DNA from: Primulina eburnea
Lineage: Eukaryota; Streptophyta; Magnoliopsida; Lamiales; Gesneriaceae
Assembly: GCF_022965805.1 (NCBI RefSeq)
Contig: NW_027330892.1
Location: 1 to 64,000 of the forward strand
Direction: 5' to 3'
DNA: 64,000 nucleotides
How positions within the stretch are numbered: the stretch's first letter is position 1; every line of letters begins with the position of its first letter. This document shows, piece by piece, positions 24,701 to 37,523 of this stretch. The notes under the pieces are model-generated. The model saw only the letters and a program-made list of their open reading frames with translations. It was not told the origin of the DNA and searched no databases. A program made the translations under genes and the position numbers.

Positions 24701-27700
24701 GAAGCATCATCGGTTTCATGACAAGCTATAAAATGTGCCATCTTAGAGAATCTATCCACAACTACAAATATAGAATCCCTCTTCTTCTTAGGCCTAGGCA
24801 ACTCCAAAAGAAAGTCCAGAGAAATGTCAATCCAAGTTCTTTTTAAGAATAGCACGCAAAAGTGTTCCCAAAGTTCTATTGACAACTTCAGTTTGTCCAT
24901 CCGTTTGAGGATGACAAGTAGTAGAAAACAAAAATTTTGTGCCAAGTTTAGCCCATAAATTATTCCAAAAGTAACTCAAAAATCTAACATTGCTACGAGA
25001 AACAATAGTCCTAGGCATGCCATGCAACCTAGCGACTTCTCTAAAGAACAAATCCGCAATGTTTGAAGCATCATCGGTTTTATGACAAGCTATAAAATGT
25101 GCCATCTTAGAGAATCTATCCACAATAACCCCAAAATAAAGTCCATAGAAATGTCAATCCAAGTTTTTTTTAAGAATAGCACGCAAAAGTGTTCCCAAAG
25201 TTATATTGACAACTTCAGTTTGTCCATCCGTTTGAGGATGACAAGTAGTAGAAAACAACAATTTTGTGCCAAGTACAGCCCATAAAGTCTTCCAAAAGTA
25301 ACTCAAAAATTTAACATTGCGACGAGAAACAATAGTCCTAGGCATGCCATGCAACCTAGCGACTTCTCTAAAGAACAAATCCGTAATGTTTGAAGCATCA
25401 TCGGTTTCATGACAAGCTATAAAATGTGCCATCTTAGAGAATCTATCCACAACTACAAAAATAGAATCCCTCCTCTTCTTAGGCCTAGGCAACTCCAAAA
25501 TAAAGTCCAGAGAAATGTCAATCCAAGTTCTTTTTAAGAATAGCACGCAGAAGTGTTCCCAAAGTTCTATTGACAACTTCAGTTTGTCCATCCGTTTGAG
25601 GATGACAAGTAGTAGAAAACAACAATTTTGTGTCAAGTTTAGCCCATAAATTATTCCAAAAGTAACTCAAAAATCTAACATTGCGACGAGAAACAATAGT
25701 CCTAGGCATGCCAGGCAACCTAGCGACTTCTCTAAAGAACAAATCCGCAATGTTTGAAGCATCATCGGTTTTATGACAAGCTATAAAATGTGCCATCTTA
25801 GAGAATCTATCCACAACAACCCCAAAATAAAGTCCATAGAAATGTCAATCCAAGTTCTTTTTAAGAATAGCACGCAAAAGTGTTCCCAAAGTTATATTGA
25901 CAACTTCAGTTTGTCCATCCGTTTGAGGATGACAAGTAGTAGAAAACAACAATTTTGTGCCAAGTTCAGCCCATAAATTATTCCAAAAGTAACTCAAAAA
26001 TTTAACATTGCGACGAGAAACAATAGTCCTAGGCATGCCATGCAACCTAGCGACTTCTCTAAAGAACAAATCCGTAATGTTTGAAGCATCATCGGTTTCA
26101 AGACAAGCTATAAAATGTGCCATCTTAAAAAATCTATCCACAACAACCCCAAAATAAAGTCCATAGAAATGTCAATCCCAGTTCTTTTTAAGAATAGCAC
26201 GCAAAAGTGTTCCCAAAGTTATATTGACAACTTCAGTTTGTCCATCCGTTTGAGGATGACAAGTAGTAGAAAACAACAATTTTGTGCCAAGTTCAGCCCA
26301 TAAAGTCTTCCAAAAGTAACTCAAGAATTTAACATCGCGACCAGAAACAATAGTCCTAGGCATGCCAAGCAACCTAGCGACTTCTCTAAAGAACAAATCC
26401 GCAATGTTTGAAGCATCATCGGTTTTATGACAAGCTATAAAATGTGCCGTCTTAGAGAATCTATCCACAACAACAAAAATAGAATACATCCCCTTCTTAG
26501 TCCTAGGCAACCCCAAAATAAAGTCCATAGAAATGTCAATCCAAGTTCTTTTTAAGAATAGCACGCAAAAGTGTTCTCAAAGTTCTATTGACAACTTCAG
26601 TTTTTCCATCCGTTTGAGGATGACAAGTAGTAGAAAACAACAATTTTGTGTCAAGTTTAGCCCGTAAATTATTCCAAAAGTAACTCAAAAATTTAACATT
26701 GCGACGAGAAACAATAGTCCTAGGCATGCCATGCAACCTAACGACTTCTCTAAAGAACAAATCCGCAATGTTTGAATGCATCATCGGTTTTATGACAAGC
26801 TATAAAATGTGCCATCTTAGAGAATCTATCCACAACAACCCCAAAATAAAGTCCATAGAAATGTCAATCCAAGTTCTTTTTAAGAATAGCACGCAATAGT
26901 GTTCCCAAAGTTATATTGACAACTTCAGTTTGTCCATCCGTTTGAGGATGACAAGTAGTAGAAAACAACAATTTTGTGCCAAGTTCAGCCCATAAAGTCT
27001 TCCAAAAGTAACTCAAGAATTTAACATCGCGACCCGAAACAATAGTCCTAGGCATGCCAAGCAACCTAGCGACTTCTCTAAAGAACAAATCCGCAATGTT
27101 TGAAGCATCATCGGTTTTATGACATGCTATAAAATGTGCTATCTTAGAGAATCTATCCACAACAACAAAAATAGAATCCCTCCCCTTCTTAGTCCTAGGC
27201 AACCCCAAAATAAAGTCCATAGAAATGTCAATCCAAGTTCTTTTTAAAAATAGCACGCAAAGGTGTTCCCAAAGTTCTATTGACAACTTCAGTTTGTCCA
27301 TCAGTTTGAGGATGACATGTAGTAGAAAACAACAATTTTGTGCCAAGTTTAGCCCATAAATTATTCCAAAAGTAACTCAAAAATTTAACATTGCGACGAG
27401 AAACTATAGTCCTAAGCATGCCATGCAACCTAGCGACTTCTCTAAAGAACAAATCCGCAATGTTTGAAGCATCATCGGTTTCATGACAAGCTATAAAATG
27501 TGCCATCTTAGAGAATCTATCCACAACAACAAAAATAGAATCCCTCCTCTTCTAAGGCCTAGGCAACCCCAAACTAAAGTCCATAGAAATGTCAATCCAA
27601 GTTCCTTTTAAGAATAGCACGCAAAAGTGTTCCCAAAGTTCTATGGACAACTTCAGTTTGTCCATCCGTTTGAGGATGACAAGTAGTAGAAAACAACAAT

Positions 27701-30700
27701 TTTGTGCCAAGTTTAGCCCATAAATTATTCCAAAAGTAACTTAAAAATTTAACATTGCGACGAGAAACAATAGTCCTAGGCATGCCATGCAACCTAGCGA
27801 CTTCTCTAAAGAACAAATCAGCAATGTTTGAAGCATCATCGGTTTCATGACAAGCTATAAAATGTGCCATCTTAGAGAATCTATCCACAACAACAAAAAT
27901 AGAATCCCTCCTCTTCTTAGGCCTAGGCAACCCCAAACTAAAGTCCATAAAAATGTCAATCCAAGTTCCTTTTAAGAATAGCACGCAAAAGTGTTCCCAA
28001 AGTTCTATGGACAACTTCAGTTTGTCCATCCGTTTGAGGATGACAAGTAGTAGAAAACAACAATTTTGTGCCAAGTTTAGCCCATAAATTATTCCAAAAG
28101 TAACTTAAAAATTTAACATTGCGACGAGAAACAATAGTCCTAGGCATGCCATGCAACCTAGCGACTTCTCTAAAGAACAAATCCGCAATGTTTGAAGCAT
28201 CATCGGTTTCATGACAAGCTATAAATCTGCCATCTTAGAGAATCTATCCACAACAACAAAAATAGAATCCCTCCTCTTCTTAGGCCTAGGAAACCCCAAA
28301 CTAAAGTCCATAGAAATGTCAATCCAAGTTCTTTTTAAGAATAGCACGCAAAGGTGTTCCCAAAGTTCTATTGACAACTTCAGTTTGTCCATCAGTTTGA
28401 GGATGACAAGTAGTAGAAAACAACAATTTTGTGCCAAGTTCAGCCCATAAAGTCTTCCAAAAGTAACTCAAAAATTTAACATCGCGAACAGAATCAATAG
28501 TCCTAGGCATGCCAAGCAACCTAGCGACTTCTCTAAAGAACAAATCCGCAATGTTTGAAGCATCATCGGTTTTATGACAAGGTATAAAATGTGCCATCTT
28601 AGAGAATCTATCCACAACAACAAAAATGGAATCCCTCCTCTTCTTAGGCCTAGGCAATCCCAAACTAAAGTCCATAGAAATGTCAATCCAAGTTCTTTTT
28701 AAGAATAGCACGCAAAAGTGTTCCCAAAGTTTTATTGACAACTTCAGTTTGTCCATCTGTTTGAGAATGACAAGTAGTAGAAAACAACAATTTTGTGCCA
28801 AGTTTAGCCCGTAAATTTTTCCAAAAGTAACTCAAAAATTTAACATTGCGACGAGAAACAATAGTCCTAGGCATGCCATGCAACTTAGCGAATTCTCTAA
28901 AGAACAAATCCACAATGTTTGAAGCATCATCGGTTTCATGACAAGCTATAAAATGTGCCATCTTAGAGAATTTATCCACAACTACAAAAATAGAATCCAT
29001 CCTCTTCTTAGGCCTAGGCAACCCCAAACTAAAGTCCATAGAAATGTCAATCCAAGTTCTTTTTAAGAATAGCACGCAAACGTATTACCAAAGTTTTATT
29101 GACAACTTCAGTTTGTCCATCTGTTTGAGAATGACAAGTAGTAGAAAACAACAATTTTGTGCCAAGTTTAGCCCATAAATTATTCCAAAAGTAACTCAAA
29201 AATTTAACATTGCGACGAGAAACAATAGTCCTAGGCATGCCATGCAACCTAGCGACTTCTCTAAAGAACAAATCCGTAATGTTTGAAGCATCATCGGTTT
29301 CATGACAAGCTATAAAATGTGCCATCTTAGAGAATCTATCCACAACTACAAAAATAGAATCCCTCCTTTTCTTAGGCCTAGGCAACTCCAAAATAAAGTC
29401 CAGAGAAATGTCAATCCAAGTTCTTTTTAAGAATAGCACGCAAAAGTATTCCCAAAGTTCTATTGACAACTTCAGTTTGTCCATTCGTTTGAGGATGACA
29501 AGTAGTAGAAAACAACAATTTTGTGCCAAGTTTAGCCCATAAAGTCTTCCAGAAGTAACTCAAGAATTTAACATCGCAACCAGAAACAATAGTCCTAGGT
29601 ATGCCAAGCAACCTAGCGTCTTCTCTAAAGAACAAATCCGCAATGTTTGAAGCATCATCGGTTTTATGACAAGCTATAAAATGTGCCATCTTAAAGAATC
29701 TATCCACAACAACCCCAAAATAAAGTCCATAGAAATGTCAATCCAAGTTCTTTTTAAGAATAGCACGCAAAAGTGTTCCCAAAGTAATATTGACAACTTC
29801 AGTTTGTCCATCCGTTTGAGGATGACAAGTAGTAGAAAACAACAATTTTGTGCCAAGTACAGCCCATAAAGTCTTCCAAAAGTAACTCAAAAATTTAACA
29901 TTGCGACGAGAAACAATAGTCCTAGGCATGCCATGCAACCTAGCGAATTCTCTAAAGAACAAATCCACAATGTTTGAAGCATCATCGGTTTCATGACAAG
30001 CTATAAAATGTGCCATCTTAGAGAATCTATCCACAACTACAAAAATAGAATCCATCCTCTTCTTAGGCCTAGGCAACCCCAAACTAAAGTCCATAGAAAT
30101 GTCAATCCAAGTTCTTTTTAAGAATAGCACGCAAACGTATTACCAAAGTTTTATTGACAACTTCAGTTTGTCCATCTGTTTGAGAATGACAAGTAGTAGA
30201 AAACAACAATTTTGTGCCAAGTTTAGCCCATAAATTATTCCAAAAGTAACTCAAAAATTTAACATTGCGACGAGAAACAATAGTACTAGGCATGCCATGC
30301 AACCTAGCGACTTCTCTAAAGAACAAATCCGTAATGTTTGAAGCATCATCGGTTTCATGACAAGCTATAAAATGTGCCATCTTAGAGAATCTATCCACAA
30401 CAACAAAAATAGAATCCCTCCTCTTCTTAGGCCTAGGCAACCCCAAACTAAAGTCCATAAAAATGTCAATCCAAGTTCCTTTTAAGAATAGCACGCAAAA
30501 GTGTTCCCAAAGTTCTATGGACAACTTCAGTTTGTCCATCCGTTTGAGGATGACAAGTAGTAGAAAACAACAATTTTGTGCCAAGTTTAGCCCATAAATT
30601 ATTCCAAAAGTAACTTAAAAATTTAACATTGCGACGAGAAACAATAGTCCTAGGCATGCCATGCAACCTAGCGACTTCTCTAAAGAACAAATCAGCAATG

Positions 30701-33700
30701 TTTGAAGCATCATCGGTTTCATGACAAGCTATAAAATGTGCCATCTTAGAGAATCTATCCACAACAACAAAAATAGAATCCCTCCTCTTCTTAGGCCTAG
30801 GCAACCCCAAACTAAAGTCCATAAAAATGTCAATCCAAGTTCCTTTTAAGAATAGCACGCAAAAGTATTCCCAAAGTTCTATTGACAACTTCAGTTTGTC
30901 CATTCGTTTGAGGATGACAAGTAGTAGAAAACAACAATTTTGTGCCAAGTTTAGCCCATAAAGTCTTCCAGAAGTAACTCAAGAATTTAACATCGCGACC
31001 AGAAACAATAGTCCTAGGTATGCCAAGCAACCTAGCGTCTTCTCTAAAGAACAAATCCGCAATGTTTGAAGCATCATCGGTTTTATGACAAGCTATAAAA
31101 TGTGCCATCTTAAAGAATCTATCCACAACAACCCCAAAATAAAGTCCATAGAAATGTCAATCCAAGTTCTTTTTAAGAATAGCACGCAAAAGTGTTCCCA
31201 AAGTAATATTGACAACTTCAGTTTGTCCATCCGTTTGAGGATGACAAGTAGTAGAAAACAACAATTTTGTGCCAAGTACAGCCCATAAAGTCTTCCAAAA
31301 GTAACTCAAAAATTTAACATTGCGACGAGAAACAATAGTCCTAGGCATGCCATGCAACCTAGCGAATTCTCTAAAGAACAAATCCACAATGTTTGAAGCA
31401 TCATCGGTTTCATGACAAGCTATAAAATGTGCCATCTTAGAGAATCTATCCACAACTACAAAAATAGAATCCATCCTCTTCTTAGGCCTAGGCAACCCCA
31501 AACTAAAGTCCATAGAAATGTCAATCCAAGTTCTTTTTAAGAATAGCACGCAAACGTATTACCAAAGTTTTATTGACAACTTCAGTTTGTCCATCTGTTT
31601 GAGAATGACAAGTAGTAGAAAACAACAATTTTGTGCCAAGTTTAGCCCATAAATTATTCCAAAAGTAACTCAAAAATTTAACATTGCGACGAGAAACAAT
31701 AGTACTAGGCATGCCATGCAACCTAGCGACTTCTCTAAAGAACAAATCCGTAATGTTTGAAGCATCATCGGTTTCATGACAAGCTATAAAATGTGCCATC
31801 TTAGAGAATCTATCCACAACAACAAAAATAGAATCCCTCCTCTTCTTAGGCCTTGGCAACCCCAAACTAAAGTCCATAAAAATGTCAATCCAAGTTCCTT
31901 TTAAGAATAGCACGCAAAAGTGTTCCCAAAGTTCTATGGACAACTTCAGTTTGTCCATCCGTTTGAGGATGACAAGTAGTAGAAAACAACAATTTTGTGC
32001 CAAGTTTAGCCCATAAATTATTCCAAAAGTAACTTAAAAATTTAACATTGCGACGAGAAACAATAGTCCTAGGCATGCCATGCAACCTAGCGACTTCTCT
32101 AAAGAACAAATCAGCAATGTTTGAAGCATCATCGGTTTCATGACAAGCTATAAAATGTGCCATCTTAGAGAATCTATCCACAACAACAAAAATAGAATCC
32201 CTCCTCTTCTTAGGCCTAGGCAACCCCAAACTAAAGTCCATAAAAATGTCAATCCAAGTTCCTTTTAAGAATAGCACGCAAAAGTGTTCCCAAAGTTCTA
32301 TGGACAACTTCAGTTTGTCCATCCGTTTGAGGATGACAAGTAGTAGAAAACAACAATTTTGTGCCAAGTTTAGCCCATAAATTATTCCAAAAGTAACTTA
32401 AAAATTTAACATTGCGACGAGAAACAATAGTCCTAGGCATGCCATGCAACCTAGCGACTTCTCTAAAGAACAAATCCGCAATGTTTGAAGCATCATCGGT
32501 TTCATGACAAGCTATAAATCTGCCATCTTAGAGAATCTATCCACAACAACAAAAATAGAATCCCTCCTCTTCTTAGGCCTAGGAAACCCCAAACTAAAGT
32601 CCATAGAAATGTCAATCCAAGTTCTTTTTAAGAATAGCACGCAAAGGTGTTCCCAAAGTTCTATTGACAACTTCAGTTTGTCCATCAGTTTGAGGATGAC
32701 AAGTAGTAGAAAACAACAATTTTGTGCCAAGTTCAGCCCATAAAGTCTTCCAAAAGTAACTCAAAAATTTAACATCGCGAACAGAATCAATAGTCCTAGG
32801 CATGCCAAGCAACCTAGCGACTTCTCTAAAGAACAAATCCGCAATGTTTGAAGCATCATCGGTTTTATGACAAGGTATAAAATGTGCCATCTTAGAGAAT
32901 CTATCCACAACAACAAAAATGGAATCCCTCCTCTTCTTAGGCCTAGGCAATCCCAAACTAAAGTCCATAGAAATGTCAATCCAAGTTCTTTTTAAGAATA
33001 GCACGCAAAAGTGTTCCCAAAGTTTTATTGACAACTTCAGTTTGTCCATCTGTTTGAGAATGACAAGTAGTAGAAAACAACAATTTTGTGCCAAGTTTAG
33101 CCCGTAAATTTTTCCAAAAGTAACTCAAAAATTTAACATTGCGACGAGAAACAATAGTCCTAGGCATGCCATGCAACTTAGCGAATTCTCTAAAGAACAA
33201 ATCCACAATGTTTGAAGCATCATCGGTTTCATGACAAGCTATAAAATGTGCCATCTTAGAGAATTTATCCACAACTACAAAAATAGAATCCATCCTCTTC
33301 TTAGGCCTAGGCAACCCCAAACTAAAGTCCATAGAAATGTCAATCCAAGTTCTTTTTAAGAATAGCACGCAAACGTATTACCAAAGTTTTATTGACAACT
33401 TCAGTTTGTCCATCTGTTTGAGAATGACAAGTAGTAGAAAACAACAATTTTGTGCCAAGTTTAGCCCATAAATTATTCCAAAAGTAACTCAAAAATTTAA
33501 CATTGCGACGAGAAACAATAGTCCTAGGCATGCCATGCAACCTAGCGACTTCTCTAAAGAACAAATCCGTAATGTTTGAAGCATCATCGGTTTCATGACA
33601 AGCTATAAAATGTGCCATCTTAGAGAATCTATCCACAACTAAAAAAATAGAATCCCTCCTTTTCTTAGGCCTAGGCAACTCCAAAATAAAGTCCAGAGAA

Positions 33701-36700
33701 ATGTCAATCCAAGTTCTTTTTAAGAATAGCACGCAAAAGTATTCCCAAAGTTCTATTGACAACTTCAGTTTGTCCATTCGTTTGAGGATGACAAGTAGTA
33801 GAAAACAACAATTTTGTGCCAAGTTTAGCCCATAAAGTCTTCCAGAAGTAACTCAAGAATTTAACATCGCGACCAGAAACAATAGTCCTAGGTATGCCAA
33901 GCAACCTAGCGTCTTCTCTAAAGAACAAATCCGCAATGTTTGAAGCATCATCGGTTTTATGACAAGCTATAAAATGTGCCATCTTAAAGAATCTATCCAC
34001 AACAACCCCAAAATAAAGTCCATAGAAATGTCAATCCAAGTTCTTTTTAAGAATAGCACGCAAAAGTGTTCCCAAAGTAATATTGACAACTTCAGTTTGT
34101 CCATCCGTTTGAGGATGACAAGTAGTAGAAAACAACAATTTTGTGCCAAGTACAGCCCATAAAGTCTTCCAAAAGTAACTCAAAAATTTAACATTGCGAC
34201 GAGAAACAATAGTCCTAGGCATGCCATGCAACCTAGCGAATTCTCTAAAGAACAAATCCACAATGTTTGAAGCATCATCGGTTTCATGACAAGCTATAAA
34301 ATGTGCCATCTTAGAGAATCTATCCACAACTACAAAAATAGAATCCATCCTCTTCTTAGGCCTAGGCAACCCCAAACTAAAGTCCATAGAAATGTCAATC
34401 CAAGTTCTTTTTAAGAATAGCACGCAAACGTATTACCAAAGTTTTATTGACAACTTCAGTTTGTCCATCTGTTTGAGAATGACAAGTAGTAGAAAACAAC
34501 AATTTTGTGCCAAGTTTAGCCCATAAATTATTCCAAAAGTAACTCAAAAATTTAACATTGCGACGAGAAACAATAGTACTAGGCATGCCATGCAACCTAG
34601 CGACTTCTCTAAAGAACAAATCCGTAATGTTTGAAGCATCATCGGTTTCATGACAAGCTATAAAATGTGCCATCTTAGAGAATCTATCCACAACTACAAA
34701 TATAGAATCCCTCTTCTTCTTAGGCCTAGGCAACTCCAAAATAAAGTCCAGAGAAATGTCAATCCAAGTTCTTTTAAGAATAGCACGCAAAAGTGTTCCC
34801 AAAGTTCTATTGACAACTTCAGTTTGTCCATCCGTTTGAGGATGACAAGTAGTAGAAAACAAAAATTTTGTGCCAAGTTTAGCCCATAAATTATTCCAAA
34901 AGTAACTCAAAAATCTAACATTGCTACGAGAAACAATAGTCCTAGGCATGCCATGCAACCTAGCGACTTCTCTAAAGAACAAATCCGCAATGTTTGAAGC
35001 ATCATCGGTTTTATGACAAGCTATAAAATGTGCCATCTTAGAGAATCTATCCACAATAACCCCAAAATAAAGTCCATAGAAATGTCAATCCAAGTTCTTT
35101 TTAAGAATAGCACGCAAAAGTGTTCCCAAAGTTATATTGACAACTTCAGTTTGTCCATCCGTTTGAGGATGACAAGTAGTAGAAAACAACAATTTTGTGC
35201 CAAGTACAGCCCATAAAGTCTTCCAAAAGTAACTCAAAAATTTAACATTGCGACGAGAAACAATAGTCCTAGGCATGCCATGCAACCTAGCGACTTCTCT
35301 AAAGAACAAATCCGTAATGTTTGAAGCATCATCGGTTTCATGACAAGCTATAAAATGTGCCATCTTAGATAATCTATCCACAACTACAAAAATAGAATCC
35401 CTCCTCTTCTTAGGCCTAGGCAACTCCAAAATAAAGTCCAGAGAAATGTCAATCCAAGTTCTTTTTAAGAATAGCACGCAGAAGTGTTCTCAAAGTTCTA
35501 TTGACAACTTCAGTTTGTCCATCCGTTTGAGGATGACAAGTAGTAGAAAACAACAATTTTGTGCCAAGTTTAGCCCATAAATTATTCCAAAAGTAACTCA
35601 AAAATCTAACATTGCGACGAGAAACAATAGTCCTAGGCATGCCAGGCAACCTAGCGACTTCTCTAAAGAACAAATCCGCAATGTTTGAAGCATCATCGGT
35701 TTTATGACAAGCTATAAAATGTGCCATCTTAGAGAATCTATCCACAACAACCCCAAAATAAAGTCCATAGAAATGTCAATCCAAGTTCTTTTTAAGAATA
35801 GCACGCAAAAGTGTTCCCAAAGTTATATTGACAACTTCAGTTTGTCCATCCGTTTGAGGATGACAAGTAGTAGAAAACAACAATTTTGTGCCAAGTTCAG
35901 CCCATAAATTATTCCAAAAGTAACTCAAAAATTTAACATTGCGACGAGAAACAATAGTCCTAGGCATGCCATGCAACCTAGCGACTTCTCTAAAGAACAA
36001 ATCCGTAATGTTTGAAGCATCATCGGTTTCATGACAAGCTATAAAATGTGCCATCTTAGAGAATCTATCCACAACTACAAAAATAGAATCCCTCCTCTTC
36101 TTAGGCCTAGGCAACTCCAAAATAAAGTCCAGAGAAATGTCAATCCAAGTTCTTTTTAAGAATAGCACGCAAAAGTGTTTCCAAAGTTCTATTGACAACT
36201 TCAGTTTGTCCATTCGTTTGAGGATGACAAGTAGTAGAAAACAACAATTTTGTGCCAAGTTTAGCCCATAAAGTCTTCCAGAAGTAACTCAAGAATTTAA
36301 CATCGCGACCAGAAACAATAGTCCTAGGCATGCCAAGCAACCTAGCTTCTTCTCTAAAGAACAAATCCGCAATGTTTGAAGCATCATAGGTTTTATGACA
36401 AGCTATAAAATGTGCCATCTTAAAGAATCTATCCACAACAACCCCAAAATAAAGTCCATAGAAATGTCAATCGAAGTTCTTTTTAAGAATAGCACGCAAA
36501 AGTGTTCCCAAAGTTATATTGACAACTTCAGTTTGTCCATCCGTTTGAGGATGACAAGTAGTAGAAAACAACAATTTTGTGCCAAGTTCAGCCCATAAAG
36601 TCTTCCAAAAGTAACTCAAGAATTTAACATCGCGACCAGAAACAATAGTCCTAGGCATGCCAAGCAACCTAGCGACTTCTCTAAAGAACAAATCCGCAAT

Positions 36701-37523
36701 GTTTGAAGCATCATCGGTTTTATGACAAGCTATAAAATGTGCCGTCTTAGAGAATCTATCCACAACAACAAAAATAGAATACATCCCCTTCTTAGTCCTA
36801 GGCAACCCCAAAATAAAGTCCATAGAAATGTCAATCCAAGTTCTTTTTAAGAATAGCACGCAAAAGTGTTCTCAAAGTTCTATTGACAACTTCAGTTTGT
36901 CCATCCGTTTGAGGATGACAAGTAGTAGAAAAAAACAATTTTGTGCCAAGTTTAGCCCGTAAATTATTCCAAAAGTAACTCAAAAATTTAACATTGCGAC
37001 GAGAAACAATAGTCCTAGGCATGCCATGCAACCTAAAGACTTCTCTAAAGAACAAATCCGCAATGTTTGAAGCATCATCGGTTTTATGACAAGCTATAAA
37101 ATGTGCCATCTTAGAGAATCTATCCACAACAACCCCAAAATAAAGTCCATAGAAATGTCAATCCAAGTTCTTTTTAAGAATAGCACGCAAAAGTGTTCCC
37201 AAAGTTATATTGACAACTTCAGTTTGTCCATCCGTTTGAGGATGACAAGTAGTAGAAAACAACAATTTTGTGCCAAGTTTTTCAGCCCATAAAGTCTTCC
37301 AAAAGTAACTCAAGAATTTAACATCGCGACCCGAAACAATAGTCCTAGGCATGCCAAGCAACCTAGCGACTTCTCTAAAGAACAAATCCGCAATGTTGAA
37401 TCATCATCGGTTTTATGACATGCTATAAAATGTGCTATCTTAGAGAATCTATCCACAACAACAAAAATAGAATCACTCCCCTTCTTAGTCCTAGGCAACC
37501 CCAAAATAAAGTCCATAGAAATG

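Larger units (their letters stand above)
14480..37523 (-). repeat. Higher-order-repeat domain 1 (contains 327-bp monomers)
   Basis: Groups of monomers recur as blocks. A 13-monomer block at 14498-19079 (4582 bp) resumes at 19080. About 22.7-30.1 kb repeats about 15.2-22.6 kb with offset 7456 (7457 after a one-base insertion near 26776). About 31.2-31.9 kb repeats about 29.7-30.5 kb (offset 1419). About 32.2-34.4 kb repeats about 28.0-30.1 kb (offset 4293). The part from 34.4 kb resembles 17.0-19.4 kb (offset about 17388) with more differences. Offsets add up (4582+2874=7456; 1419+2874=4293), as expected for repeated unequal exchange. Confidence 0.85.
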
